This document shows, one piece after another, positions 8,257 to 16,878 of a stretch of DNA of 64,000 nt. The notes under the pieces were generated by a model that saw only the letters and a list, made by a program, of their open reading frames with translations, was not told where the DNA came from and did no database searches. The translations under genes and the position numbers were made by a program. Origin of the DNA: Actinomycetota bacterium (lineage in GTDB: Bacteria; Actinomycetota; Nitriliruptoria; Nitriliruptorales; Nitriliruptoraceae); contig JAHWKY010000010.1 of the NCBI GenBank assembly GCA_019347575.1, forward strand, positions 79,239 to 143,238, in the 5' to 3' direction. The number at the start of each line of letters is the position of its first letter. Position 1 is the first letter of the stretch.

Positions 8257-8595
8257 ATGAGACCAGAGAAGCTCAAGGGCCACCTCGACCTGCTCCTCCT
8301 CGCCATCCTCGCCGAGGGACCCATCCACGGCTACGCCGTCATGGAGCAGCTTCGGACGCGCAGCGGCGAGACGTTCGATCTCCCGGAGGGGACGGTCTAC
8401 CCGGCGCTGCACCGACTCCAGAAGTCGCGACTCGTCACCTCCGCGTGGGACGTCGTCAACGGCCGTCGGCGCCGCGTCTACACGCTGACCGACCGCGGCC
8501 GCGCCCAGTTGCAGCGCGAGCACGCCACCTGGAACGAATTCGCCGGTGCCATCCAGTCCGTCCTGAAGGGAGTGTCGTGGCCGGAACCAGCGTGA
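8257..8595 (+). CDS. PadR-family transcriptional regulator
   Basis: A 112-residue PadR protein (MRPEKLKGHLDLLLLAILAE), with the winged-helix core GPIHGYAVMEQL, LPEGTVYPALHRLQ and the wing RRRVYTLTDRGRAQL. Short PadR proteins of this type lack the long C-terminal helix and act as dimeric repressors. The ATG at 8257 fits the N-terminus of the family and lies directly downstream of a promoter. An upstream in-frame TTG at 8233 would fall inside the promoter and is rejected. The gene overlaps the next one by 19 bp, forming the common PadR-HAAS two-gene module; the small effector is unknown. Confidence 0.9.
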   Translation: MRPEKLKGHLDLLLLAILAEGPIHGYAVMEQLRTRSGETFDLPEGTVYPALHRLQKSRLVTSAWDVVNGRRRRVYTLTDRGRAQLQREHATWNEFAGAIQSVLKGVSWPEPA

Positions 8596-9365
8596 TCGAC
8601 GCGTACCTCGAGGACCTGCGTCGTCTGCTGCGGCGCACCCACGACGCCGAGGAGATCCTCATCGAGGTCCAGGACCACCTGCTGGAGACGATCGAGCGTC
8701 TGGAACGGGACGGCCTCGGCTCCGACGCCGCCGCCGCCGAAGCAGTGCGACGGTTCGGCCCAGCTGCCCCGCTTAGCCGTGCCCTCAACGACGCCAACGG
8801 AGGTGCCGCCATGCCCACTCGCTTCACCCGGCTCGCTGGTGCGGCAGGGATGTCCTTGCCGGTCGTCGGTCTGCTCGCCGCGCTCGTCACCGCATCGTCG
8901 GTCGCGGGCACATCACTGAGTTGGCTCGGCGCAGCCTCCTGGTCAACCATGGCGATGCTCCTCGTGATCACGGTCATCGGTCTCTACCGGCGTCACGGTG
9001 CCACCGGAGGCACGCTGGCCCGCGCGGGGATGGCGCTCTTCGCCGCATCTCCTCTGCTCGCGTTGCCGGCCGGGTACGGCGCCGGTGTCATGCTCCCGTT
9101 CGTCGCCGGCGCCGGCCTCAGCGTCCTGGCAGTCGCCTGGTGGCGGGCGGACGTCCTCCCCCGTTTCGTGGCTGCGGCAGTGGCAGCCGTCCCGCCACTG
9201 GCGATCCTGGTGATGGGCATCGGCAGCGCGGTCCACCTGGACATGGGCCGCTACGGGGTGGTGTTCGCCGGTGCGTTGACGCTGGCTGTGGCATGGCTCA
9301 GTGCGACGATGTGGCGCGAGACGCCGGTCGATGCCGTCGGTCCACACACACCGACGGTCGCGTAG
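8577..9365 (+). CDS. HAAS-domain multi-pass membrane protein, partner of PadR
   Basis: A 262-residue protein starting at GTG 8577, just after AAGGGAG and overlapping the padR end. Residues 1-75 form the HAAS/permease-prefix helical region (IDAYLEDLRRLL, HDAEEILIEVQDHL, AAEAVRRFGPAAPLSRAL) that typically follows PadR genes. About six hydrophobic segments follow (VVGLLAALVTASSVAG, AMLLVITVIGLY, GMALFAASPLLALPAG, LSVLAVAWW, AVAAVPPLAILVMG, YGVVFAGALTLAVAWL). It is expected in the cytoplasmic membrane; its activity is unknown. It precedes another membrane gene by 13 nt and is probably in the same PadR-controlled unit. Confidence 0.8.
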   Translation: MAGTSVIDAYLEDLRRLLRRTHDAEEILIEVQDHLLETIERLERDGLGSDAAAAEAVRRFGPAAPLSRALNDANGGAAMPTRFTRLAGAAGMSLPVVGLLAALVTASSVAGTSLSWLGAASWSTMAMLLVITVIGLYRRHGATGGTLARAGMALFAASPLLALPAGYGAGVMLPFVAGAGLSVLAVAWWRADVLPRFVAAAVAAVPPLAILVMGIGSAVHLDMGRYGVVFAGALTLAVAWLSATMWRETPVDAVGPHTPTVA

Positions 9366-9378
9366 AGGAATCGACACC

Positions 9379-10177
9379 GTGAGCGCGACGATGATGGAAG
9401 ATGCATCGACAACACCACGTGAACGTCAGTGGCCGGGTCGGGGATCGCGGTCCGTCGTCCAGCGTCCCGCCTTCCTGGTCGGCACGGCCATCGCGCTGTA
9501 CGGCGTGTTCCAGCTCGCGGGCCAGTACGAACCCGTCCTCTTCCTGCACGACTCCGAGTTCGTCCTCACCGCTGCCACCGCGATGGCGGTCGGCGCCGCC
9601 ATCTCAGCGGTCGGCGCGGGGCGCGTCCTGCGCGCCGCCGGGGCGGACACAGTGGCCTACCTGCGCGCGCTCTCGCTCGGTGCCACTCCTCGTCGCGGTG
9701 GGCTACCTCGCCGTCGGCACCGTCGGGCTGCGCGTCATCGGTGGGATCGGCTGGCCGGACCTGCTCACGCTCGCCACGACGGGGCGGGCGTGGGGGCGCG
9801 GTGTCGGTGTCGGGTACGCGCGGGCCGGGATCGCGGTGCAGGTCGGTGACGTACTGACCGGAGCGACGACGGACGCGGAGTGTCCCGGAGACGCGCTCCG
9901 CGGACGAGTCGTCACGGCGCTGTGGCTCGCAGGGCAGGCGGGGCGCGACGTACGCGACTACCTCGCGAGCGACGACGTCGCTGCCGACGCACTGACCGGC
10001 TCGCAGTTCGCCGCCACGCCACCGGTCGTCGGTTCGCTCGAGGAACGACACGCGGCAGCGGCCCTGCTCGACGCGGATGACGACCACGTGCGCGGGTACG
10101 TGCACGCCAACTGGGACCGGCTGACCCGTGAGCCGTGTGCCTCAGCCGCCGAGCTACTCGAGCGGTTCACGCGCTGA
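9379..10177 (+). pseudogene. Membrane protein gene with a frameshift near 9680
   Basis: The reading begins at GTG 9379 (ribosome site GAGGAA) with MEDASTTPRE, then two hydrophobic helices (FLVGTAIALYGVFQL, AATAMAVGAAISAVGAG). At about 9675-9685 this frame turns into arginine-rich out-of-frame sequence. The frame one base over continues sensibly from GTG 9680 (PLLVAVGYLAVGTVGLRVIGG) to the stop at 10177, with an Asp/Ala-rich C-terminal domain ending in AAELLERFTR. Either one gene carries a single-base frameshift (mutation or assembly error) or two overlapping genes exist; the abrupt loss of protein character makes the first more likely. The end overlaps ogt by 24 bp, tail to tail. No family was recognised. 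Confidence 0.65.
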
Positions 10178-10687
10178 CGACCGCCCCGCCGGAGCCCAGC
10201 CTCCCCCGGGGACGTCGCCGCCCCGCTCCAGCGCGAGCAGCGAGCGCTTGATGTCGAGTCCGCTGCCGTACCCACCCAGCGTGCCGTCGGCCGCGACGAC
10301 GCGGTGGCATGGAACGATGATGGGGATGGGGTTGCGGTTGCACGCCCCGCCGACCGCGCGGGCGGCGCCGGGGCGGCCTGCCTCCTCGGCGATCTCGCCG
10401 TAGCTGGCCAGTTCGCCGTAGGGCACGCCGGCCATGGCCTCGTACACCGCGGCGTCGAACGCGCTCGACGCCGGTGTGGCCCAGTCGAGGGCGAAGGTGC
10501 GTCGGTCACCAGCGAAGTACGCGTCGAGCTGCGCGACGACCTGCTCGATGAACGGATCGCCGTGAGCGGCGACGGTGCGGGTGTCGGGCGGGGCGCCGTA
10601 GCACAGGCCGACGAGCACGTCACCGTCGGCCTCGATCGTCATCAGACCGAGTGGCGACTCGTACGCCGCGACGCGGTACGCGCTCAC
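10154..10687 (-). CDS. ogt: Methylated-DNA--protein-cysteine methyltransferase
   Basis: A 177-residue O6-alkylguanine DNA alkyltransferase. The suicide cysteine is in NPIPIIVPCHRVV (PCHR), preceded by the helix-turn-helix GVPYGELASYGEIAEEAGRP and the Asn-containing AVGGACNRN segment. It transfers alkyl groups from O6-methylguanine to the cysteine. The GTG start at 10687 overlaps the prs stop (GTGA), indicating translational coupling; the open frame further upstream lies inside prs and has no ogt character. The C-terminus ends opposite the frameshifted membrane gene. Confidence 0.94.
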   Translation of the reverse strand: MSAYRVAAYESPLGLMTIEADGDVLVGLCYGAPPDTRTVAAHGDPFIEQVVAQLDAYFAGDRRTFALDWATPASSAFDAAVYEAMAGVPYGELASYGEIAEEAGRPGAARAVGGACNRNPIPIIVPCHRVVAADGTLGGYGSGLDIKRSLLALERGGDVPGGGWAPAGRSSAREPLE

Positions 10688-11655
10688 GCGTTCTCGCCCC
10701 GGAAGATCTCCGACACCGACTCGTCCTCGAACACCGCGCGCAACGCCGACGCCAGGATCGGGGCGATCGACAGTACCCGCATCTTCGCCAGGCGCTTCTC
10801 CTCTGGGATCGGGAGGGTGTTGGTGACCACGACGGTCTCGATGGCGCTGTCGCGCAAACGCTCTGCCGCGGGGTCGGAGAACACCGGGTGGGTCGCGCAA
10901 GCGACGACCGCCCTCGCGCCCCGCTCTTTCAGCAGCCTCGCCGCGCCCGTGATCGTCCCGGCGGTATCGATCATGTCGTCGACGAGCACAGCCGTGCGTC
11001 CGTCCACGTCACCGACGATCTCCAAGCTCTCCGCGACGTTGTGCTCGACCGGATCACGGCGCTTGTGCAGGATCGCGATCGGTGCGTCGAGGTGGTGGGC
11101 GAACTTCTCGGTGAGGCGCACCCGCCCCGCGTCCGGGGACACGATCACGCGCTTCTGGGGCGGCACGTTCTCCTCGATCCACTGCAGCAGCAGCGGCAGC
11201 GCGGTGAGGTGGTCGAAGGGTGTGTCGAAGAACCCCTGGATCTGGCCCGTGTGCAGGTCCACCGACATGACGCGGTCCACGCCGGCGGCCTGGTACAGCT
11301 CGGCGACGAGCTTGGCCGCGATCGGCTCGCGCGACAGCGTCTTCTTGTCCGACCGCGCGTAGCCGTAGTAGGGCATCACGGCGATGATCCGCTTGGCCGA
11401 GGCCCGCTTCAACGCGTCGATCATGAGCAGCTGCTCCATGATGTGCGCGTTCACCGGCTCGATGTGGCACTGGATGACGAACGCGTCGGCGCCTCGGACC
11501 GATTCGAGGTAGCGGACGTAGCGTTCGCCGTTGGCGAAGCTCGCCAGCTTCACCTCCCCCAGCCGCATGCCCAGGTGGTCGGCGACCTCGCGTGACAGCT
11601 CGGGGTACGACGACCCGGAGAAGATCATCATGCGCTTCTTGGTGGGGATCTCCAT
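10684..11655 (-). CDS. prs: Ribose-phosphate pyrophosphokinase
   Basis: A 323-residue PRPP synthase. MMIFSGSSYPEL opens the N-terminal half. MPYYGYARSDKK is the ATP/flexible-loop region, and VLVDDMIDTAGT is the PRPP-binding loop in the C-terminal half; SVDLHTGQIQGFF lies between. It makes PRPP from ribose 5-phosphate and ATP for purine, pyrimidine, His and Trp synthesis. ATG start at 11655. It lies 60 bp downstream of glmU, the standard glmU-prs order of many bacteria, and overlaps ogt at its end. Confidence 0.97.
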   Translation of the reverse strand: MEIPTKKRMMIFSGSSYPELSREVADHLGMRLGEVKLASFANGERYVRYLESVRGADAFVIQCHIEPVNAHIMEQLLMIDALKRASAKRIIAVMPYYGYARSDKKTLSREPIAAKLVAELYQAAGVDRVMSVDLHTGQIQGFFDTPFDHLTALPLLLQWIEENVPPQKRVIVSPDAGRVRLTEKFAHHLDAPIAILHKRRDPVEHNVAESLEIVGDVDGRTAVLVDDMIDTAGTITGAARLLKERGARAVVACATHPVFSDPAAERLRDSAIETVVVTNTLPIPEEKRLAKMRVLSIAPILASALRAVFEDESVSEIFRGENA

Positions 11656-11715
11656 GGGCTCCCTCGGGTGCCGTCACATCCAGGCTACCGGCCGATCCGC
11701 GTCGCTCAGCCGCAG

Positions 11716-13110
11716 TCAGGCGTCCCCCTGCGACCGTGCCTCGCGGCGCTTCGCCGCCCATCCGGTAACCGTCTGCTGTTCGCTGCGTTCGAGCGCGAGG
11801 GCGTCCGCCGGGACGTCCGAGGTGATCACCGAACCCGCGCCGGTGACCGCCCCGGCACCGATCTCGATCGGCGCCACGAGCATGGTGTCGGAGCCAACGA
11901 ACGCGCCGTCGCCCACCGTGGTCTCGTGCTTGTCGAAACCATCGAAGTTGCACGTGATCGTGCCAGCACCGATGTTGGCATCCCGCCCGATCGTCGCGTC
12001 GCCGATGTAGGACAGATGGGGCACCTTCGCACCCTCGGCGAGGCGTGACTTCTTGATCTCGACGAACCCGCCCGCCTTCGCTCCCCGATCGAGGACGGTA
12101 CCCGGACGCAGGTAGGTGAACGGTCCCACCGTGGCCTCCGGCCCGACGACCGCATGCTTGACGACGGCGTTCGTCACGTGCGCCTCGTCCCCGACCTCGG
12201 CGGCCACCAGGTGGCAGTTGGGGCCGACCGTGGCACGCTCGCCGATCTCGGTCGCGTCCTCGAGGATGCAGTTGGGGTACAGAACGGTGTCGGCTCCCAC
12301 CTTCACGTCGACGTCGACGTACGTCGTGTCGGGGTCGAGGACCGTCACGCCCTCGCTCATCAACCGGTCGAGCACGCGGCCCCGCAGTACCGCCGCAGCG
12401 TCGGCCAGCTGTCGCCGATCGTTCACTCCGGCGACCTCGTCCGGCGCAGCTGCGTGCGCGGTGACGCGCACCCCCCGTGTCGCCACCACCTCGATCACGT
12501 CCGTGAGGTACATCTCGCTCTGAACGTTGTCGGTCCCCAGTCCTGCCAGGCTCTCGGCGAGCAAAGAGCGGCGGAAGGCGTAGACCCCCCCGTTGACCTC
12601 CGTGATGGTCAGCTCCTCGTCGGTCGCGTCGTCCTGTTCGACCACGCGCGCCACGTCATCGCCGTCGCGGACGATGCGGCCGTAGCCCGTCGGGTCATCG
12701 ACGGTGGCCGTCAGCAGCGCAGCCCCGTCCAGAGCGGACTCCACGAGCGAGGTGAGCGTGGCACTCCCGAGCAGAGGCGTGTCCCCGGGGAGGACCAGCA
12801 CGTGCTGCGCCGCGTCACCGAGCGAGTCGACCGCGACGCGGGTCGCGTGGCCGGTGCCGAGCTGCTCCTTCTGGAGCGCGAACGTGATGCCGGGCAGGTC
12901 CGCGGTTCGCGCCTCCGCCTCGACCTCCTCGGCCTGGTGCCCGACGACGACCACGACCTGCCCGGCACCCAGCGGGCGGACCGCCTCGAGGACGTGATGC
13001 AGCATCGATCGCCCCGCCGCACGGTGCAGGACCTTGGCCAGGTCGGACTTGAAACGCGTGCCTTTGCCGGCGGCCAGGATCACGACGGCGAGGTCGGGGC
13101 GGGTCGTCAC
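11716..13110 (-). CDS. glmU: Bifunctional GlmU (GlcNAc-1-P uridylyltransferase / GlcN-1-P acetyltransferase)
   Basis: 464 residues. The N-terminal pyrophosphorylase domain begins with VVILAAGKGTRFKSDLAKVL, containing the nucleotide-binding GxGTRMxS-like loop and Lys. The C-terminal half is a left-handed beta-helix of hexapeptide repeats (VGPNCHLVAAEVG, IGRDANIGAGTITCNFDG) ending in an acetyl-CoA-binding region. It makes UDP-GlcNAc for peptidoglycan. The GTG start at 13110 follows GAGGAG. The acetyltransferase Asn/His-containing helix rungs look intact. Confidence 0.96.
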   Translation of the reverse strand: MTTRPDLAVVILAAGKGTRFKSDLAKVLHRAAGRSMLHHVLEAVRPLGAGQVVVVVGHQAEEVEAEARTADLPGITFALQKEQLGTGHATRVAVDSLGDAAQHVLVLPGDTPLLGSATLTSLVESALDGAALLTATVDDPTGYGRIVRDGDDVARVVEQDDATDEELTITEVNGGVYAFRRSLLAESLAGLGTDNVQSEMYLTDVIEVVATRGVRVTAHAAAPDEVAGVNDRRQLADAAAVLRGRVLDRLMSEGVTVLDPDTTYVDVDVKVGADTVLYPNCILEDATEIGERATVGPNCHLVAAEVGDEAHVTNAVVKHAVVGPEATVGPFTYLRPGTVLDRGAKAGGFVEIKKSRLAEGAKVPHLSYIGDATIGRDANIGAGTITCNFDGFDKHETTVGDGAFVGSDTMLVAPIEIGAGAVTGAGSVITSDVPADALALERSEQQTVTGWAAKRREARSQGDA

Positions 13111-13352
13111 GCGGAGCTCCTCGTGAGTGGTGGCAGCAGCGGCCGCTGGTCGCCCTCTCGCTTCGACCTATCCGTGCCGTGCCGCCCGGAACCTACCGCG
13201 CGCGATGCGGTCACGATCCGGCATCGCCCGCTCCTTGCGCTCATCCGACCCCGGGGCGTTCGGCCCTGGACGTCCGCCGCGAGAGGGCCGAGTATGTGAC
13301 CGACGGTGCGCGCATGAGCGCACGGTCGTATCGCAGACAGGAGGTGGTGCAC

Positions 13353-13814
13353 GTGACCGTTGTCACCGAACATCTGGAACAGAAAGGCATCAACTTCGAG
13401 GTCCTGCCTCACGCACGGACCGTCACCGCTATGAGCGAAGCCCACGAACTGGGGCTCGATCCCGACGAGGTCATCAAGGCGGTCGTCCTCGACATCGAGA
13501 CGGGACACGCTCTGGGCGTCATCCCGGCCTCGTGCCGGCTCGACCTCGACCTCATCCGTGAGGCGCTCGCCGACGAGACCGCGAGGCTGGCGACCGAGGA
13601 CGAGATCGAGGCGGACCTGCCGGAGTTCGAGCTCGGCGCGGTGCCCCCGCTGCCGTCGCTGCTGCACGTGCCGGTCGTGATCGACCCGAAGGTCCTCGAG
13701 CACCGGCGCATCACGTTCGCAGCCGGGAGCCAGCGCGAATCGGTGCGGACCTCGCCCCACGGGCTGTTCACGGGCGCGAGCGTGACCATCACGCCGATCA
13801 CACGACGGGACTGA
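13353..13814 (+). CDS. YbaK/EbsC-family aminoacyl-tRNA deacylase-like protein
   Basis: 153 residues. Opening VTVVTEHLEQKGINFEVLPH and VIKAVVLDIETGHALGVIPAS match the YbaK/ProX editing-domain fold, including the conserved Lys before VVL. HGLFTGASVTITPIT closes the domain. Such proteins hydrolyse mischarged aminoacyl-tRNA (for example Cys-tRNA-Pro). GTG 13353 is chosen because a perfect AGGAGG lies 8 nt upstream (13339-13344); other GTGs just upstream overlap that site. It is a single plus-strand gene between glmU and tRNA-Gln; 13111-13338 shows no other gene. Confidence 0.8.
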   Translation: MTVVTEHLEQKGINFEVLPHARTVTAMSEAHELGLDPDEVIKAVVLDIETGHALGVIPASCRLDLDLIREALADETARLATEDEIEADLPEFELGAVPPLPSLLHVPVVIDPKVLEHRRITFAAGSQRESVRTSPHGLFTGASVTITPITRRD

Positions 13815-13881
13815 CCTCGCGGCCCACGACGTGCAGGGGAGGATCCGGCGCGCCCGCGAGGGACGCGTGCACGGTTGGCGG

Positions 13882-13956
13882 TGGCTGGGAGGCAGGGGCT
13901 CGAACCCTGAATACCGACTCCAAAGGACGGCGTGTTGCCAGTTACACCACCTCCCA
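13882..13956 (-). tRNA. tRNA-Gln (anticodon TTG)
   Basis: A full cloverleaf on the minus strand. The acceptor TGGGAGG pairs with CCTCCCA and is followed by G and an encoded CCA. The D-arm stem is GTGT/ACAC, the anticodon loop CTTTGGA holds TTG, and the T-arm CAGGG-TTCGAGC-CCCTG is perfect. The anticodon stem CCGTC/GTCGG has one mismatch. The weak first base pair (T-A) is typical of bacterial tRNA-Gln. The remaining sequence between 13815 and 14051 shows no gene. Confidence 0.95.
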
Positions 13957-14051
13957 AGGGGTGGACACGGCGACGTTCGCACGCACACGCATCCTGCGTC
14001 GAGGGTAGCCGCAGGGTCCTCGTCGCTCTCGTCGCGCGCACCGCTGTCGCG

Positions 14052-15020
14052 TCAGGCGAACGTTTCGGGCCCACCGGCCGGCGAGGTTACGACGTGGACG
14101 CGATCGAACCGTCCGGCGACCTGCTCCGCGATCGTGGCGGCGGACACGGCATCTGGGGCGAGTCCGACGACCGTCGGGCCCGAGCCGCTGACGACCGCCC
14201 CGAGCGCCCCCGCCTCCAGCAGCGCATCGCGCGCGTCACGTAGCGCGGGCCGGAGGTGGAAGGTCGCGGGTTCAAGCTCGTTGTGCAGCGCCGCCCCGAG
14301 CGCCTCCGCATCCCGGGTGCGGAGTGCCTGCAGGACCGCATCCGGCTCGACCTGACTCGGTGCCGCCACCTCGTCCCACGTGCGGTAGACGTCCGCCGTG
14401 GCGAGCGGAGGGTGGTGCACGCCGACGACCCAGTGGAACGTGCCGTGGCACAGCACCTGGGCGGTCGCGGCGCCCGTCCCGGTCGCCAGCGCGGTCCCAC
14501 CGACCACGCAGAAGGGCACGTCCGCGCCGAGCCGCTCGGCGATGGCCCGGATCTCGTCGCGGTCGAGGTCGCAGTCCCAGAGGCGGTTCAGCGCCACGAG
14601 CGTCGCCGCAGCGTCCGCGGACCCGCCCGCCATCCCGGCCGCGACCGGGATCCGCTTGGTGAGACGCAACCGCGTGACCGGCCCGGAGTCGCTGTCGGCC
14701 TCGTCGATGCGCTCGACGCCGATCGTTCGCGCCAGCGCGCACGCGGCTCTGACGGCGAGGTTGGAACGGTCGTCAGGGACCAGCGCGCCTCCGTCGTGCT
14801 CGAACACCAGCGACATGAGCCGCCGCGCCGCGGGGTGGAACACCGACTCCCCCTCGAGCGCAGCTTCCACCTCGTCGTGCAGGGCGACGGTCTGGAACAC
14901 GGTGACGATCTCGTGGAAGCCGTCGTCGCGGCGGCCGCGCACGGCGAGGAAGAGGTTGATCTTCGCGGGGATCCGGACTCGTACCCGGGCGGCAGGTCCG
15001 TTGCGTTGACGACTTCTCAC
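14052..15020 (-). CDS. ispE: 4-diphosphocytidyl-2-C-methyl-D-erythritol kinase
   Basis: A 322-residue GHMP kinase. RIPAKINLFLAVRGRRDDGFHEI carries the Lys and the AKINL and DGFH motifs of IspE; the ATP loop is VAAGMAGGSADAAATL; the C-terminal motif is GAVVSGSGPTVVGL. It phosphorylates CDP-ME in the MEP isoprenoid pathway. The GTG start at 15020 lies 21 nt after the rsmA stop, forming the conserved tatD-rsmA-ispE operon. The C-terminal end is followed by a 95-bp gap before tRNA-Gln on the same strand. Confidence 0.95.
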   Translation of the reverse strand: MRSRQRNGPAARVRVRIPAKINLFLAVRGRRDDGFHEIVTVFQTVALHDEVEAALEGESVFHPAARRLMSLVFEHDGGALVPDDRSNLAVRAACALARTIGVERIDEADSDSGPVTRLRLTKRIPVAAGMAGGSADAAATLVALNRLWDCDLDRDEIRAIAERLGADVPFCVVGGTALATGTGAATAQVLCHGTFHWVVGVHHPPLATADVYRTWDEVAAPSQVEPDAVLQALRTRDAEALGAALHNELEPATFHLRPALRDARDALLEAGALGAVVSGSGPTVVGLAPDAVSAATIAEQVAGRFDRVHVVTSPAGGPETFA

Positions 15021-15041
15021 GCCCGTCCCTCACCGACTCCG

Positions 15042-15920
15042 CTAGACGCTCCCGTGGCCCGCATCGCGCGGCCGCAGCCTACTGACGACGTCCTCCGACA
15101 CCGCATCGAGCGCCACGGCGACCCGGACGTGGCCCACCGGGGTGAGCTGCTCCGCGCGCGCACCGGGGTCGATGCCGGCGGCCTGCAGCCGCGACTCGAC
15201 GTCGGGATGGATCCGTCGGAGGTTGTTGCGCATCGTCTTGCGTCGCGATGCGAACGCCGCGTCGACGACCCCGCCGATCGCCGCTCGCTCCTCACGTGTG
15301 AGCGACCCGGTGCGCGTGAGACGGACGGTCACGCTGGCCACCTTCGGCACCGGGTGGAAGACGCGTCGCGGGACCTCGGCGACGAGCGCGACATCGGCGG
15401 CGAGCGCGATCTTCACGCTCACCGCCCCGTACGCCTCGTTCCCCGGCCGTGCAGCCCACCGCTGCCCTACCTCACGCTGCACCATCACGAACAGCTCGTC
15501 GATGCGGTCACCGGCGAGCACCTGCATGACGAGGGGAGTGGCGACGTTGTACGGCAGGTTCGCCACCAGCCGAGCACGACGGTCGGGGACCAGCTCGCCG
15601 AGGTCGATCTCCAGCGCGTCGGCGTGGACGATCCTGACGTTGGGACAGTCACCGACCGTCGTCGCGAGCGCGCGTACGAGCCCGGCGTCCACCTCGACGG
15701 CGACGACCTGGCGCGCGACCTCGGCGAGTCCGATCGTGAGCGAACCCAGACCGGGCCCGATCTCCACGATCGTGTCCTGCGGCCCGACCCCCGCGTCGCG
15801 GACGGTCTTGCGGACCGTGTTCGGGTCGGTGACGAAGTTCTGCCCCGCGCTGCGGCGGGGCGCGAGGCCGTGCTCTTGGAGCAGACGCCGCACGTCGGTC
15901 GGCGTCAAGTACCCGGTCAC
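15042..15920 (-). CDS. rsmA: 16S rRNA (adenine1518/1519-N6)-dimethyltransferase
   Basis: 292 residues (also called KsgA). RRSAGQNFVTDPNTVRKTV is the N-terminal signature, VEIGPGLGSLTIGLAEVA the SAM-binding motif I, and VANLPYNVATPLV the NLPY catalytic motif. It dimethylates two adenines in helix 45 during 30S maturation. The GTG at 15920 overlaps the tatD TGA (GTGA) and gives the right N-terminus; the longer open frame upstream only reads through tatD in another frame. Confidence 0.96.
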   Translation of the reverse strand: MTGYLTPTDVRRLLQEHGLAPRRSAGQNFVTDPNTVRKTVRDAGVGPQDTIVEIGPGLGSLTIGLAEVARQVVAVEVDAGLVRALATTVGDCPNVRIVHADALEIDLGELVPDRRARLVANLPYNVATPLVMQVLAGDRIDELFVMVQREVGQRWAARPGNEAYGAVSVKIALAADVALVAEVPRRVFHPVPKVASVTVRLTRTGSLTREERAAIGGVVDAAFASRRKTMRNNLRRIHPDVESRLQAAGIDPGARAEQLTPVGHVRVAVALDAVSEDVVSRLRPRDAGHGSV

Positions 15921-16696
15921 GTGGAGGGCAAGTCGAACGCTCGCCGCGCGTTGTCCGAGATCTGGTCCGCCAGAGCAGAGGGCTCGACGCCACGCACCTC
16001 GGCGAGTGTGGCCACGATGTGGGGGATGTTCGCTGGCTCGTTGGGCTGCCCGCGGTGTGGGACGGGGCTGAGGAAGGGAGTGTCGGTCTCGGTGAGCAGC
16101 AGTTCGGCTGGCGCCTTGGCCGCGACGGCGCGCAGCTCGTCGGCGGTCTTGAACGTGACGTTGCCGGCGAACGACAGGTACCAGCCCTGGTCGATGCACC
16201 GGTCGGTGACGTCGAGGTCCCCCGAGAAGCAGTGCATGACCACGCGGTCGGGGGCGCCCTCGTCCTCGAGGATGCGCAGCGTGTCCGGCCACGCGTCGCG
16301 GCAGTGGATCACGAGGGTCTTGTCGTGCTTCTTCGCCAGCTCGATGTGGCGTCGGAAGGACCGCTCCTGGACGCCCGGAGCCGCGCCCCGTCGGTAGAAG
16401 TCCATCCCGGTCTCGCCGATCCCCACCACGGCCTTCTGCCCCGCGAGTCGCTCGATGACCTCCATCACGTGGTGGGTGGCCTCCATCGCGTCGTTGGGGT
16501 GGACCCCGACGACGGCGTACACGCCCTCCTCACGGTGGCGGTGGGCGAGGGTGACCGCCTGGGTCGACCGCGCCATGTCGGTGCCGACGGTGATGAGCGT
16601 CGTGACCCCTTGCTGGTGCGCACGCTTGATCAGCGTGGAGGGATCGAGGTCGTCGTGCATCTCGAGGTGGCAGTGCGTGTCGACGTAGGCGGGCAC
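15917..16696 (-). CDS. tatD: TatD-family metal-dependent hydrolase
   Basis: 259 residues. VDTHCHLEM holds the HxH metal ligands, GIGETGMDFYRR the conserved Glu, VIHCRDAW and VMHCFSGD the later His ligands, and LLTETDTPFLSP the terminal Asp. Members are deoxyribonucleases acting on damaged DNA ends or D-aminoacyl-tRNA-type substrates. The GTG start at 16696 is the only good one. It is the first gene of tatD-rsmA-ispE. Gene 16879-18798 ends 182 bp upstream, and nothing is evident in that gap. Confidence 0.93.
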   Translation of the reverse strand: MPAYVDTHCHLEMHDDLDPSTLIKRAHQQGVTTLITVGTDMARSTQAVTLAHRHREEGVYAVVGVHPNDAMEATHHVMEVIERLAGQKAVVGIGETGMDFYRRGAAPGVQERSFRRHIELAKKHDKTLVIHCRDAWPDTLRILEDEGAPDRVVMHCFSGDLDVTDRCIDQGWYLSFAGNVTFKTADELRAVAAKAPAELLLTETDTPFLSPVPHRGQPNEPANIPHIVATLAEVRGVEPSALADQISDNARRAFDLPST

Positions 16697-16878
16697 GGTG
16701 TTCCCCCGGCGGTTGCTGATGTGGCTTCGAGCTCGCGCCCCGTCGGATCCGAGCCGTCTCCCGTCGACGGCTCGGTGTCGCGTGGTCTTCGACCGCGGTC
16801 AACGACCGTGGTCGTAGACGGCGGGGCGTGGCACGACCCGCCACTACTGGGCGGGCCGCGTAGGCAGCGTACCAGCCG

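Noticed and set aside
13107..13988. 293-codon minus-strand open frame across the YbaK-like gene and tRNA-Gln
   Set aside because: It would translate through a tRNA gene and has no domain; YbaK on the plus strand has a perfect ribosome site.
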